This document shows, one piece after another, positions 42,852 to 53,200 of a stretch of DNA of 64,000 bases. Within the stretch, counting starts at the first letter, position 1. Every line of letters begins with the position of its first letter. Position numbers and translations under genes: made by a program. The DNA comes from Lachnospiraceae bacterium UBA3310 (GTDB taxonomy: Bacteria; Bacillota; Clostridia; Lachnospirales; Lachnospiraceae), in contig DESQ01000028.1 in NCBI GenBank assembly GCA_002361355.1, positions 51,638 through 115,637 on the forward strand. The letters are read 5' to 3'. Below the pieces are notes generated by a model. It saw only the letters and a list, made by a program, of their open reading frames with translations. It was not told the origin of the DNA and searched no databases.

Positions 42852-44060
42852 TTAAGCAATGCTGTCAAGAGTTTCTCTGATCGCTTTGATAAATTCTTCG
42901 CTGTTTAACACGGTCACATCCTTAAGCGAGGTAATCAACGCCAGATCCTTCGTCATCTTTCCCGACTCGATTGTCTGCACCGTCGCTTTCTCCAACCTGT
43001 CCGCAAAATCCATCAGCTCCTGATTTTTATCGAGTTCTCCCCTCTTTCTAAGAGCCCCTGTCCATGCGTAAATGGTAGCCACTGAATTGGTGGAGGTCTC
43101 CTCCCCCTTCAAATGCTTATAATAATGCCGCTGCACTGTGCCGTGCGCCGCCTCGTACTCATAGACACCGTCGGGCGAAACCAGAACGGAGGTCATCATG
43201 GCAAGAGAACCGAACGCCGAGGAAACCATATCGCTCATCACGTCGCCGTCATAGTTCTTGCAAGCCCAGATAAAGCCGCCCTTCGCCTTCATGACACGCG
43301 CCACCGCGTCGTCGATCAGCGTATAGAAATATTCGATTCCCGCCTTCTCAAAGCGCTCCTTGTACGTCTCTTCAAAAATCTCCTGAAAGATATCCTTAAA
43401 ATTGTGGTCATACTTTTTGGAAATCGTATCCTTTGTGGCAAACCAGAGATCCTGTCCGGTATCCAGCGCATAATTAAAACAGGATTTTGCAAAACTCGCA
43501 ATCGACTTGTCCGTGTTATGGATACCCTGTAAGATACCAGGGCCCGTAAACTCATGGATCGTCTCGCGAATTTCCGTACCGTCCGCCGCGGTGAACACCA
43601 GTTCCGCCTTGCCGGCGCCTGGCACTTTGATCTCCGTATTTTTATAGACATCCCCGTAAGCATGTCTCGCCAGGGTGATGGGCTTTTCCCAGTTTTTCAC
43701 GCAGGGCTCAATCCCCTTTACAATAATCGGCGCACGAAATACCGTGCCGTCCAGAATGGCGCGGATGGTGCCGTTAGGGCTTTTCCACATCTCTTTTAAA
43801 TGGTACTCCGTCATTCTTGCTGCATTCGGCGTAATCGTCGCACACTTAACCGCCACCCCGTATTTCTTCGTCGCCTCCGCCGAGTCTGTCGTAACCTGGT
43901 CGTCCGTCTCATTGCGGTGCTCTAACCCCAGATCATAGTACTCCGTCTTAAGGTCAATATAGGGAAACAACAGTTCCTCCTTGATCATTTTCCAGAGGAT
44001 TCTCGTCATTTCGTCTCCGTCCATCTCCACCAGTGGCGTCGTCATTTTGATTTTTTCCAT
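42852..44060 (-). CDS. icd: NADP-type isocitrate dehydrogenase (eukaryote-like class)
   Basis: 402 residues. Oxidative decarboxylation of isocitrate to 2-oxoglutarate, chiefly to supply glutamate in an anaerobe. Begins TTPLVEMDGDEMTRILWKMI, and has the substrate loop KSPNGTIRAILDGTVFRAPI, plus the Asp-rich metal site in TLIDDAVARVMK and CKNYDGDVMSDMVSSAFGSL. The motifs and length match the homodimeric mitochondrial/cytosolic-type enzyme rather than the E. coli type. It lies 38 bp behind a GntR-family gene and shares its promoter. Confidence 0.95.
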   Translation of the reverse strand: MEKIKMTTPLVEMDGDEMTRILWKMIKEELLFPYIDLKTEYYDLGLEHRNETDDQVTTDSAEATKKYGVAVKCATITPNAARMTEYHLKEMWKSPNGTIRAILDGTVFRAPIIVKGIEPCVKNWEKPITLARHAYGDVYKNTEIKVPGAGKAELVFTAADGTEIRETIHEFTGPGILQGIHNTDKSIASFAKSCFNYALDTGQDLWFATKDTISKKYDHNFKDIFQEIFEETYKERFEKAGIEYFYTLIDDAVARVMKAKGGFIWACKNYDGDVMSDMVSSAFGSLAMMTSVLVSPDGVYEYEAAHGTVQRHYYKHLKGEETSTNSVATIYAWTGALRKRGELDKNQELMDFADRLEKATVQTIESGKMTKDLALITSLKDVTVLNSEEFIKAIRETLDSIA

Positions 44061-44098
44061 ATATTCCGCCCTTCCCGCCGTTGGTTTTATCCAACAGA

Positions 44099-44812
44099 CT
44101 ATTTGTCTTTGTTGTTTTCCTCCGTAGTTTCGCCGTAAACTTCCTTCAAACCGTTCTTTACCATGTTGTCGTAGGCGTTGATCATATGCTGGTTCGCCAG
44201 TTTCTCCGCAAGCTTTGCGTCTCCCGCCTTGATGGCCTCCATGATCTGTCTGTGTTCCTCGTTGGAAGCTCGTCCCCTGGTGTTTGTCGCCAGCGTCTTT
44301 TTCCTGACACGAAGAACATATCTGTGGAAGTCTCTCAGGGTATGCTCCAAAAGTTTGGAATCGCAGGCCTCATAGAGAATATCGTGGAACCGGTTGTCAA
44401 GCTCTGCGATCTGATCCAGATGTCCCTTCTCCTCATGGAAATCCGCAAGATAGATGTTTTCCTCCATCTCTTCCATCTGTTCTTTCGTGATCTTTTCCGT
44501 GGCAAGACGGGCGCACAGCCCCTCTAAAAGGGAACGGATCATATAGATATCCTTTACGTCCTTCGCCGTGATTCCCGTCACATAAGCGCCCTTGTTGGGG
44601 ACAATTCTGATCAGCCCCTCCAGCTCCAACTGACGGAATGCCTCCCTGACCGGTGTGCGGCTCACCCCCAGCTCCTCGCCGATGGCTACCTCTTTCAGTT
44701 CTTCGTGCTCCTTGTACTTACCGTTGAGAATATCCTCCCGAAGCTTCTGAAACACGCGCCCCCGCAGGGAATACTTATCGTTTGCATCATACTTCTTATC
44801 GTAATTTGTCAT
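44099..44812 (-). CDS. GntR-family regulator (FadR subfamily, FCD domain)
   Basis: 237 residues. N-terminal winged helix (about 15-80): LREDILNGKYKEHEELKEVA then LGVSRTPVREAFRQLELEGL; C-terminal all-helical FCD domain with metal/ligand residues in ELDNRFHDILYEACD and NEEHRQIMEAI. FCD regulators usually sense small carboxylic acids; together with icd downstream this suggests control by a TCA-type acid. A perfect 12-bp palindrome overlaps the -10 box of its promoter, so autorepression is likely. Start ATG 44812 taken; an upstream start adds seven residues. Confidence 0.92.
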   Translation of the reverse strand: MTNYDKKYDANDKYSLRGRVFQKLREDILNGKYKEHEELKEVAIGEELGVSRTPVREAFRQLELEGLIRIVPNKGAYVTGITAKDVKDIYMIRSLLEGLCARLATEKITKEQMEEMEENIYLADFHEEKGHLDQIAELDNRFHDILYEACDSKLLEHTLRDFHRYVLRVRKKTLATNTRGRASNEEHRQIMEAIKAGDAKLAEKLANQHMINAYDNMVKNGLKEVYGETTEENNKDK

Positions 44813-44853
44813 TTTCTCCACGCTTCTACACATATATTTTTTGTACAGGTATA

Positions 44854-44865
44854 ATTGTATACAAT
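44854..44865. promoter_or_regulatory. Candidate GntR operator
   Basis: ATTGTATACAAT, perfect 12-bp palindrome overlapping the -10 box; of the form seen at FCD-type GntR sites. Confidence 0.65.
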
Positions 44866-44882
44866 ATACGCGTTTCTGTCAA
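44854..44882 (-). promoter_or_regulatory. Promoter of gntR-icd
   Basis: Minus strand consensus TTGACA (44877-44882), 17 bp, TACAAT (44854-44859). The -35 overlaps the stop of the upstream subtilase gene. Confidence 0.8.
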
Positions 44883-45799
44883 TAAAAACTACACATTTTT
44901 TCTATGTCCAGCATCCCCCAGCCCTGCTTACTCCCGTTTTCTCCAAGATCTTTCGCGGTAAAAATCATCTGCCGCTTCACCTGCTCACTGCTTGCATAGG
45001 GGAATTTCTGTAAAAAAAGAGCCGCCGCACCGGAGACGATGGGCGTAGCCATGGAGGTGCCGCTCTTTCTCATATAGGCGTCATGATACCCGCCCCTCCT
45101 GTCCCTGTGCCATTTCACATTACAGGACATCACATCCGTGCCGGGCGCAACAATATCCGGCTTTCTGTAGGGCATATCGTTCCTTCCCCTCCCGGAATAG
45201 TTTTCGCACAAATCTTTTCTGGCTCCAAAATAACCGCCCTCATGGCAGCCCACGGTAATCACTCTGCGGCTCTCCCCCAGGGGAGACAGCGTCCCTTCTT
45301 TTGGCCCCTTGTTTCCGGCTGCGCAGACCACTACCACACCCTGACTGCAGACCGCGTCCAAAAGCCCCGCCAATTCCTCCATCCGCTCCCGCTCTCCGCT
45401 CTCGCCGATACCGACGGAGATATTGAGCACACGGATCCGATAGCGCAGACGATTCTCCATAACCCAGAGAAGGCCATGATACATGCTCTCGATACTGCCC
45501 TCCCCTTTCTCGTCAAGCACCTTACCTACACACAATCTGCACGTGGGCGCAATCCCTGAAAACCGCCCGTTTGAAATTCTTCCGCTTCCGCCGATACAAC
45601 CTGCCACATGCGTTCCGTGGCCGCTGTCGTCGTAAGCGCCCTGCCTGCCGTTTACAAAATCGTAAAAACCGATAACGCGATTCTCAAAATCGGGATGATC
45701 ACAGATTCCCGTATCAAGAACCGCCACACAAATATCCTGTGCCGCCACATCGTATTGTATCCTGTCACTGCACCCAAGCTGTCTCTTCACCCTGTCCAT
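44879..45799 (-). CDS. Cytosolic subtilisin-like serine protease (S8)
   Basis: 306 residues with an intact triad: Asp in VAVLDTGICDHPDF (about 30), His in YDDSGHGTHVAGCIGG (about 62), Ser in KSGTSMATPIVSGAAALFL (about 256); oxyanion Asn in VVCAAGNKGPK. No signal peptide and no propeptide, so it should act in the cytoplasm, as the family of intracellular subtilases does, but without the usual N-terminal inhibitory extension. There is no Shine-Dalgarno before the ATG, and the terminator of the preceding gene ends 7 bp upstream. Expression may depend on readthrough. Confidence 0.88.
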   Translation of the reverse strand: MDRVKRQLGCSDRIQYDVAAQDICVAVLDTGICDHPDFENRVIGFYDFVNGRQGAYDDSGHGTHVAGCIGGSGRISNGRFSGIAPTCRLCVGKVLDEKGEGSIESMYHGLLWVMENRLRYRIRVLNISVGIGESGERERMEELAGLLDAVCSQGVVVVCAAGNKGPKEGTLSPLGESRRVITVGCHEGGYFGARKDLCENYSGRGRNDMPYRKPDIVAPGTDVMSCNVKWHRDRRGGYHDAYMRKSGTSMATPIVSGAAALFLQKFPYASSEQVKRQMIFTAKDLGENGSKQGWGMLDIEKMCSFY

Positions 45800-45806
45800 T
45801 GTACAT

Positions 45807-45846
45807 AAAAAAACTCCCGGCTTTAGATATATATTATGCCGGGAGT
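45807..45846 (-). terminator. Terminator of the AAA/DUF4143 gene
   Basis: Nine-bp stem ACTCCCGGC/GCCGGGAGT with a 16-nt AT-rich loop and six T residues on the minus strand. Confidence 0.85.
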
Positions 45847-45866
45847 CGTTTTATGCGCATGTATGA

Positions 45867-47072
45867 TTAAAATAGCAATCCTAAAAGCCAATCCCTGGCA
45901 TTGATACGGCGAATCCCGTCATACTGTGCCTCAGGTTCCTCATCAAGTGTCAGGATATATTTCGGATAATGGTCACGAATTGCCATAAGCGGCCTTAGTT
46001 CCCGTTCCAGTGTTTTTTCATCCCGCACGGTCAAAGCCACCTGATAGTAAACCATTCCATTACTGTTTTGTGCAACAAAATCCACCTCAAAATTGTCTAT
46101 TTTCCCAACATAGACATCATACCCCCTCCGGAGAAGTTCCAGGTAAACCACATTTTCCAAAATATGCCCTGCATCATATGCTCTGGAACCAAGCAGCATA
46201 TACCGCAGCCCAATATCAACAACATAATATTTTTCCAATGTTTTTAAATACTGTTTTCCCTTAATATTATATCTTTTCGCCTGATATATCACATAGCTCT
46301 CCATCAACGCATCCAAATATTTTTCTACGGTCTTTGCGTCCGTTTTCCTTCCATTGGAAGACATTGTATCCGCTATTTTTTTAGAAGAAAGCGGACTCCC
46401 AATATTGTCAAATACAAAGCGCAGCACACTTTTCAGTATCATCACATCCGTTATTTTCTTCCTGCTGACAATATCCTTAACAACAATCGTGTTATAGATC
46501 CCTTCTAAATAGTCCCTGATCTCTTCGGGCTGTCCCTTTAATTCCAAGGTATACGGAAACGAACTGTTTTCCAGATATTCCGTATACTTAATCGCCCGAT
46601 CATTCATATTTCCGGTTCCTTCCATATATTCTTTAAAAGAAAGAGGCAGCATCTCTATCTGCACATATCTGCCTGAAATCAGGGTTGCTATCTCATTGGA
46701 AAGCATATATGCGTTAGAACCGGTAATGTAAATATCCACGTTTTTTTTAATATACAGACTGTCAATTACTTTTGGGAAATTCTCTACATGTTGAATTTCG
46801 TCCAAAAAAATGTAAGTCATTTTATTCTTCACAAGCCTGCTTTTCAAATAAGCATACAAAGCTTTATAATCGGTCAACTCCTCATAGTCCATATCTTCAA
46901 AATTAATTGTGATTATCTGTTCATCTAAAACGCCCTGATCTCGCAGCCAGTCCTGATAAATCGTCAAGAGCGTCGATTTCCCACAGCGGCGGATACCGGT
47001 TACAATCTTAATCAACTGCTTATCTTTAAATGCAATCAGCTTGTTCAAATATCCGGCTCTCTCTATAATCAC
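45867..47072 (-). CDS. AAA_14/DUF4143 ATPase
   Basis: 401 residues. P-loop VTGIRRCGKSTLLTIYQDWL (about 25-44), Walker B KMTYIFLDEIQHVENFPKV, ITGSNAYMLSN (sensor-like), then a winged helix (about 215-285; SPLSSKKIADTMSSNGRKTD) and a C-terminal DUF4143 nuclease-like fold (DNFEVDFVAQNSNGMVYYQV, with the E-x-D...Q pattern of PD-(D/E)XK proteins). The gene is visibly AT-richer than its neighbours, with many ATA/AAA codons, and sits between its own promoter and terminator: an isolated, probably acquired cassette. Function of the family is unknown. Confidence 0.9.
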   Translation of the reverse strand: MIIERAGYLNKLIAFKDKQLIKIVTGIRRCGKSTLLTIYQDWLRDQGVLDEQIITINFEDMDYEELTDYKALYAYLKSRLVKNKMTYIFLDEIQHVENFPKVIDSLYIKKNVDIYITGSNAYMLSNEIATLISGRYVQIEMLPLSFKEYMEGTGNMNDRAIKYTEYLENSSFPYTLELKGQPEEIRDYLEGIYNTIVVKDIVSRKKITDVMILKSVLRFVFDNIGSPLSSKKIADTMSSNGRKTDAKTVEKYLDALMESYVIYQAKRYNIKGKQYLKTLEKYYVVDIGLRYMLLGSRAYDAGHILENVVYLELLRRGYDVYVGKIDNFEVDFVAQNSNGMVYYQVALTVRDEKTLERELRPLMAIRDHYPKYILTLDEEPEAQYDGIRRINARDWLLGLLF

Positions 47073-47107
47073 TGCAATCCCTCCTTAAACTCAACTCTGA
47101 TATAGTC

Positions 47108-47136
47108 AGTATATCCAAAAAAGTTTTAATTATCAA
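47108..47136 (-). promoter_or_regulatory. Promoter of the AAA/DUF4143 gene
   Basis: Minus strand TTGATA (47131-47136), 17 bp, TATACT (47108-47113), flanked by ATCCAAAAA repeats. Confidence 0.65.
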
Positions 47137-47188
47137 TAGTTTTTGGATTTTACTCCTAAAACTTTCTATATTAAGTTATTTTTTGGAT
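47113..47188. repeat. Three ATCCAAAAA(A) repeats around the AAA/DUF4143 promoter
   Basis: On the plus strand ATCCAAAAAA at 47113-47122, and the inverted form at 47140-47148 and 47179-47188. The first overlaps the -10 box, so a pair of them straddles the promoter as an inverted repeat. Confidence 0.6.
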
Positions 47189-47189
47189 T

Positions 47190-47218
47190 AAAAAAAACAC
47201 CCACGTCAAACGTGGGTG
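47190..47218 (-). terminator. Terminator of the sortase-LRR operon
   Basis: Nine-bp stem CACCCACGT/ACGTGGGTG with a 3-nt loop and eight T residues on the minus strand. Confidence 0.92.
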
Positions 47219-47235
47219 CTTCTCCATCTTCATTT

Positions 47236-50226
47236 TTATTTCCTGTGCCCAATCCTGTCAAGCCTTCTCCTCCACCGCATCCAGGTCGTCTTCCGATAGA
47301 AGGACATCGCCATCGACGCAAAGAACAAACCTGCGCAGAGAAAATACTTTGGATGAATGCTGTGGTCGCCGGTATCCGGGGAAGCATCCTTCTTTCCAAG
47401 GGAGACAAAGACTGCCTTCCCGTCCTTCACATCCGCAACTGCCGGAGCTGAACCATAATTGTAAATACCATAGGCGGAGAAATGAGCCGCTTGGAAAGCC
47501 ACCGCATCCTTACCATCCACAGATACGATACGGCTGTCAACCTCCTCTAACTGTCCATCCTCATCCAGACACACCACATGGAGATTATTCTGCAGCACTC
47601 CGCTGGGAAGCGGCATGGTGATCTCCACCCGCTGTTTGCCAAGACCCGTAATCGGCACATTGGTCAGGGTATCCGTCATATTGATCTCATAAGCGTGCAG
47701 GGAATGTGGCAGTTTATTACCGTAAATCGACTTATATCTATCACCGATCCTGGCCACCGCTTCCTCGCTGTCCGCTATGTCGATCCGGTAACTGCCCTCG
47801 CCGCCTTCCATAACCGCCGTCACAGCGCTCTCCTGCGGTATCGAGTAACTGTTATTATTCACCATGATGCCAGACTGCGCCTCACCGGCATTATCATCCG
47901 CAAAAACAATCGGTGAACCCGCCTCCAACGTATATACCGCGCCGCCGTACTCTATCGTCTCTCCGGCCTCAGGGCCGCCGCCCCGTCTTCTCAAAATGGT
48001 CAGTATGCCGCCCGCCTCGTCGGAAGCCGCATCCTGCGTCTCACTTACTGTCACATCCGCATCGTTTTCGGCAGTCCCTGCACTTTCCCCATTCCCAGAG
48101 GAAGCCGCAGAATCCTCCGTACCACTCTCCTGCGTCGAACCGTCTGTATTCTCCGCCGCCGCACTGCCTCTCCTGCAGATCACACCAATAAACTCAGTGC
48201 CCGCCGAGGAAAGACAGGTTCCCGTCAGGTCTGTCACGCCCGCCGGAATCACATAAGTACGCGTCCCCGTAAAGACAGGCCCTCTGTAGGTATCACGGTA
48301 AAGCTTTGTCGCTGTATTCTCATAAGAACGTGCCGGAAGCGTATCTCCTTCAAAAACAACCACTCCGTTCTTTATATTTTCACAATCAAACGCGCGAAGA
48401 CCAATCTCCTCCACAGATGGTGCAATGGTAACTGTCTGAACCGGACAGCCTGCAAAAGCCCTGTCGCGTATCTGACGCAGGCCTTTTCCTCCCTCGATTT
48501 TCTGCAGATGATTGCAATCCTCAAACGCGCCCTCTCCGATCACAGAAACGCTGTCCGGAATCTGTACGCCCGTGATACCGGTTCTGCCCTTAAACGCTTC
48601 CGCGCCTATGGTCTTTACAGATTCGGGAATCGCCACATCGCCGCCCTGTCCTCTGTAGGCAAGCAGAATCCCGTCTCCCACGATCAAAAAGTTGCTCCCA
48701 TCTCCTGCGTTTCCCTTCCACTGCTCAAGCCAAAGCGTCTTGTCGAAAGCGGAAACACCGATCTCCTTCACACTGTCGGGAATCACCACATCCGTCAATC
48801 CATCGCAGTGATAAAACGCAGCGTAGCCGATCTCCTCCACACCGTCAGGAATCCGCGCGGAAGTAAGACTCGCTCTGGCATAAGCAAATTCCCCGATCCT
48901 GCGGATACCACCCGGTATCGTGCGGGACGCGCTGTCATCGTCATAGTAAGCCTGCGCCGCTATCGTATCCCCGTTCACCACCGTATATTTAGGGAATGAA
49001 CCGCCTTTCTCATCTTCCGATCCTGCCAGACCGGGAACCGTATCCAGATCCGGTTCCTCCTCCACAGGTTCACCGCCCAGAACCTCTCCTGTGCCGCCCA
49101 CATTGACCGTCGCCTTTGCATTGTCAACCAGCACGTAGACCTCCTGCCCGACCACGCGGGATTTGGCCTTCACACTGGAATCCTCCTCCTCTTCCATGGC
49201 ATTCATGTGGGTCACCTCATGGTAATAATCCACCGGTGCTACTGGCTGCCCCTCTTCCTCCGCACTGTTCTCACTGACACTGTCCGGAATCGGCGCTTCC
49301 TCATACTCGGATACATCAATATCTTCCAAAACCAATGTATCCGCAAAACTTCTTGCATAGGAGCCATCCTCCGCATGTATGGTGAGCTTCGTGCACCCGT
49401 CAAAAGCCGTGCTGTGAATGGAACTAATGGAAATAGGCAGCGTGATATCCCGAAGCCTCACACAGTCCTCAAATGCCTTCATGTCAATGCTCTTTACGGA
49501 ATACGGAATATCCACCGATTTTAAATTCTTACAGTTGGAAAACGCATAACCCGTGATCTCCGCCACATTGCTGCCAATACTCACATCCTGCAAATTATAG
49601 TCGCCCCAAAAAGCATAGGGCTTGATCGTCTTTACTCCATACGGCATGTCATAGGAATCTGCCTTCCGCCCTGCCAGTACCTGATAGAGCACATCACCGC
49701 CCTTTTTATTGTAGATCGCGCCGTCATCACAGACAAAATCCCCGTTACCTTCATCTATGCTTACGGCCGCCAGACTGTAATCCCCCGCAAACGCACCGTT
49801 GCCGAGGCTCTTAAGACCCGTGCCCACAGATACGTCCCTAAGGGAAGGGCAGCCGGAAAACGCAGCGTTCTCGATCACTTCCACACTGTCAGGAACATTC
49901 ACGCTCTCCAGATTTGCACATTCGGAAAAAGCCCTCGCGCCAATGACCTCCACCCCGTCATTAAGCGTGACGTGGCGCACAGAATCATTACCCGCAAAGG
50001 CTTCCGCTTCTATCTTTTTTACCTGATTGGAAAGAAACACGTCCTCTGCCGTGCCATTGTACTTCACTAATGTAGTTCCATCCATCTGAAAATCAGATGC
50101 GGCGGAGGAATCCTCCGCCTCCACATCTGATACAGGAATCTGTGTCACGGCAATCGCTGTCACTAAGAACAGCGTGCCGATCAGTTTTCTCAACCTTTTC
50201 CCCATAGGATTCCCCCTCAGGCTCAT
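47236..50226 (-). CDS. LRR_5 (BspA-like) surface protein with sortase-type sorting signal
   Basis: 996 residues. Signal peptide about 1-37 (LFLVTAIAVTQIPVSDVEA). Two blocks of leucine-rich LRR_5 repeats, about 60-290 and 430-690 (NLESVNVPDSVEVIENAAFS, LTDVVIPDSVKEIGVSAFDK), separated by an acidic linker. Ser/Glu/Gly-rich spacer about 700-770. C-terminal module about 800-945 (VEITMPLPSGVLQNNLHVVC, FQAAHFSAYGIYNYG), shared with the neighbour. Sorting signal SPDTGD (949-954), then HSIHPKYFLCAGLFFASM and a basic tail. LRR_5 proteins mediate adhesion in gut bacteria. Seven bp behind the larger LRR gene. Confidence 0.9.
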   Translation of the reverse strand: MSLRGNPMGKRLRKLIGTLFLVTAIAVTQIPVSDVEAEDSSAASDFQMDGTTLVKYNGTAEDVFLSNQVKKIEAEAFAGNDSVRHVTLNDGVEVIGARAFSECANLESVNVPDSVEVIENAAFSGCPSLRDVSVGTGLKSLGNGAFAGDYSLAAVSIDEGNGDFVCDDGAIYNKKGGDVLYQVLAGRKADSYDMPYGVKTIKPYAFWGDYNLQDVSIGSNVAEITGYAFSNCKNLKSVDIPYSVKSIDMKAFEDCVRLRDITLPISISSIHSTAFDGCTKLTIHAEDGSYARSFADTLVLEDIDVSEYEEAPIPDSVSENSAEEEGQPVAPVDYYHEVTHMNAMEEEEDSSVKAKSRVVGQEVYVLVDNAKATVNVGGTGEVLGGEPVEEEPDLDTVPGLAGSEDEKGGSFPKYTVVNGDTIAAQAYYDDDSASRTIPGGIRRIGEFAYARASLTSARIPDGVEEIGYAAFYHCDGLTDVVIPDSVKEIGVSAFDKTLWLEQWKGNAGDGSNFLIVGDGILLAYRGQGGDVAIPESVKTIGAEAFKGRTGITGVQIPDSVSVIGEGAFEDCNHLQKIEGGKGLRQIRDRAFAGCPVQTVTIAPSVEEIGLRAFDCENIKNGVVVFEGDTLPARSYENTATKLYRDTYRGPVFTGTRTYVIPAGVTDLTGTCLSSAGTEFIGVICRRGSAAAENTDGSTQESGTEDSAASSGNGESAGTAENDADVTVSETQDAASDEAGGILTILRRRGGGPEAGETIEYGGAVYTLEAGSPIVFADDNAGEAQSGIMVNNNSYSIPQESAVTAVMEGGEGSYRIDIADSEEAVARIGDRYKSIYGNKLPHSLHAYEINMTDTLTNVPITGLGKQRVEITMPLPSGVLQNNLHVVCLDEDGQLEEVDSRIVSVDGKDAVAFQAAHFSAYGIYNYGSAPAVADVKDGKAVFVSLGKKDASPDTGDHSIHPKYFLCAGLFFASMAMSFYRKTTWMRWRRRLDRIGHRK

Positions 50227-50233
50227 AAGTCTC

Positions 50234-53200
50234 CTACGCTTTTACTTTCACTGTCGTCTTTTTATCCCTCTTCATGAACAGGATAATCGACAGACAAGCC
50301 AATCCAAGCGATAAGAACCACTTCGGATGGATCGGGTCACCGGTCTTAGGCGTGGTATCAAGCATACCCTCAACCAAATTGCCGGTATCCACATAAATCG
50401 TATAAGGCGAGAAGTGCGTTGCCTGGAAACGGATACAAGGTACACCGTTAATCGTTGTAAAGTTCTCATTCAGGCTCTCTAACTGGTTTCCGTTAATAAC
50501 CGCACCCGCCATATTGTTACCGCCGTAAGCCACCAGTGAATCAGGAATCGGGATCGTGATATCCACGGATATTCCGTTCAACTGATCGCCCGTAAGCTGA
50601 TAACTTCCGGTCGCATCCCACAGAGTAATATCCATCGCGTAGTACAGGATATTCTCTAAATTGCCGTACTTGTTAGTCAAAGCATCCGCCACCGCTCTGG
50701 TCGCCTCATCAGTTTCAGAAATCTTGATGATAAAGTTATCCGTAGAACCGTTCACATTCGCTGTGGCAAGATCTCTGTTGGAAATACCTGGCTTCGTGAT
50801 ATCCACACGGGTATTGCCGTTATTTTCAGTCTGTCCATTATTGTTCGGTACTGGTGCAATAACAGGCGCCGTTATTGGCGTTGCCGCCGTACCACCCTCA
50901 TAATTAGCTACTACAAGGACATCGTTATCAGGCATGTCAAACATGGTAGAAGCTGCCGTCATCTGATTCAGGGTCACTCCTGAAGAATCAGTCGTCCACC
51001 CGGTAAACTTCATGCCCGCCGCCGGATCATTCGCCGAAATAACAACCGTCGCGCCCACCGCATAAGTACCGCTTCCGCTTCCGCCTACAACCGTAACTCT
51101 GTGCATCGTCACCGCGCCAGTTCCAGAACTTGTGCTAGTCGAGCTGCTGCTTGAAGAGCTGCTCGAAGATTTCTTGGAACTCGTCGAATTATTAGAGGTA
51201 TTGGTTGCACCGCCGGAAGTATTGGTTGCACCGCCGGAGGTATTGGTCGTGCCACCGGAAGTATTGGTCGATCCACCGCTTGTGCCGGCTCCGGCTACCT
51301 TATAGATCGCCAGAATAGACCTATTGGACTGTACGTTCGTCAACTCAGCCCCCCACTTGTCAAACTCATAGCCATCGTGTACAGGCGCCCTGAGATCCGG
51401 GGCATCCGCACCGGGAGACACATACTCTGTCGCAAAAGTCGATCCGTCCACACCATCTATATAGCTCACGACATACTTGCCGCCTACCATGCCGCTGTTG
51501 GAGTATCCCTGCGCAAAGAATACCGTATCCTCAAAAATCTGGCCGCCGGGCTCTGTGCCATTCATGCCGACCCACTTGTCAAAAGTCCAGCCCTCCACCA
51601 CCGGATCCTTAGGAACCTTAGGCTTTAAGCCGTTTTCCACATATTGAGGATTACTGATCTTTTCACCGCTTGTTGCGTCTACCAGATCCTCCAGAATACT
51701 GTAGTCCGGTCCTACATAAGTGACCTCCCACAGATCGCCCAACGGTTCATCAGCCGACTGCAGCTTGAATACCTCGCCATACTCTTCCACATATCTGGTC
51801 ACAGCAGAATCATTATAGGACTTCACAGTCGTCCACTGTTTCTGCTTGTCGTCATCAAACGCCTGCCCGGATATCTTAACTTCCTTGCCGTAAATAGTCA
51901 GCATAGTCAGGCTGTTTGATCCCGCAAACGCGCCCTTCTCAATATCATTGACACTACCAGGCAGAGTAATCTCCTGAAGGCTCTCACAATCTTTGAAGCA
52001 GTTCTCCGGTATCTTATTCAGCCCAGCCTCATTTTCAGCGCCAAAATAAATCCTGTTGATAACATCACAGTCTTCAAAAGCACCCGGCTTGATCGCGCTA
52101 ACCGTAGCGAGCTTGGGATCATTGCTGACACTCACCGCAGGCTGTCCTACAATATCCAAATCGCCGCGTGAAGCAAAGCACTCCTCGATCACATAGGAGC
52201 CGTCCGCCTCCTTGGAATAGATAATACCGTTATCCGTCTCATAATAATCGTTGTTAGATACAGACCGCAGCGCCTTACATCCCCTGAAGGGTGCAACCCC
52301 GATATCCGCGCAATGTGCTCCCAGAATTACTGTCTGCAACTGCTCACAGTTATCAAAGGCATAATCCGGCAGATACTTCACACTGTTCATGGTAACAGTC
52401 CTGATCGTATCATTACCACGGGCATTGTCCTCAGACGGCTCTATGTAATAGCCGCTGAACAGACCCGGCACGGATTTCACTGTCGTGCTCTCGTCATCCC
52501 CTGATGAATTGAAAACGGAGCCAATCGTGTACATCCGTCTCGTATCGGAATCCCAACTGCTGTTGTTGCCAGGTGTGGTAAAATATTGGCTGGCATTACC
52601 GCCGTTTGTTTTTGTCAGATCCTTGTTCTCTTTTCCTTCCGTTGTCAAATCGTTTACAAAGCCATAGACATCAATGGAATCCACGCCCTCTGGAATCACG
52701 ATATTTTCCACCGCTGAAAGCAGATAATCCTCCGTCGGTGTGGAAGGCCTGTAGGGTCCTCTCTCCGAGGGGCGCAAATGCACATCGTAGGCATTTCCCT
52801 TATGGGCATAGTACGCGTCCATAACAGTCGCCGGCGCTGCCTGTACCGTCAGAGGCTCAAAGAGCCAATCCATCATCCCTGCTGTGGAAGCGCCATCCCC
52901 ACCACCCGATGTGGTCGTCACGTAATCTCGCCACCCACCAGCAGCAAAGTCAGGATTCACCCATGGGCCATAATTGTCGGACGAATAAAGCGTATCCAAA
53001 TCTTCATCCGTGGCATTCTGCCACTCTTCTGCAAACGCTCTCCGGGAATCCTCATATCTATCATCCTCGTAAGCCTTATATAAAACCTCTTCCCGATAAC
53101 GATTATAATCACTCACACCATAGGTGTCTTCCAAAATGCTGTCAATCTGATCGTATTTCGGATAATCCAGCATGGTGACCATATCCGTGATCGGATTGTA

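Noticed and set aside
51120..51270. Short regular repeats as a possible CRISPR array
   Set aside because: They code TNTSGGA and serine in frame within a surface protein and have no spacers.
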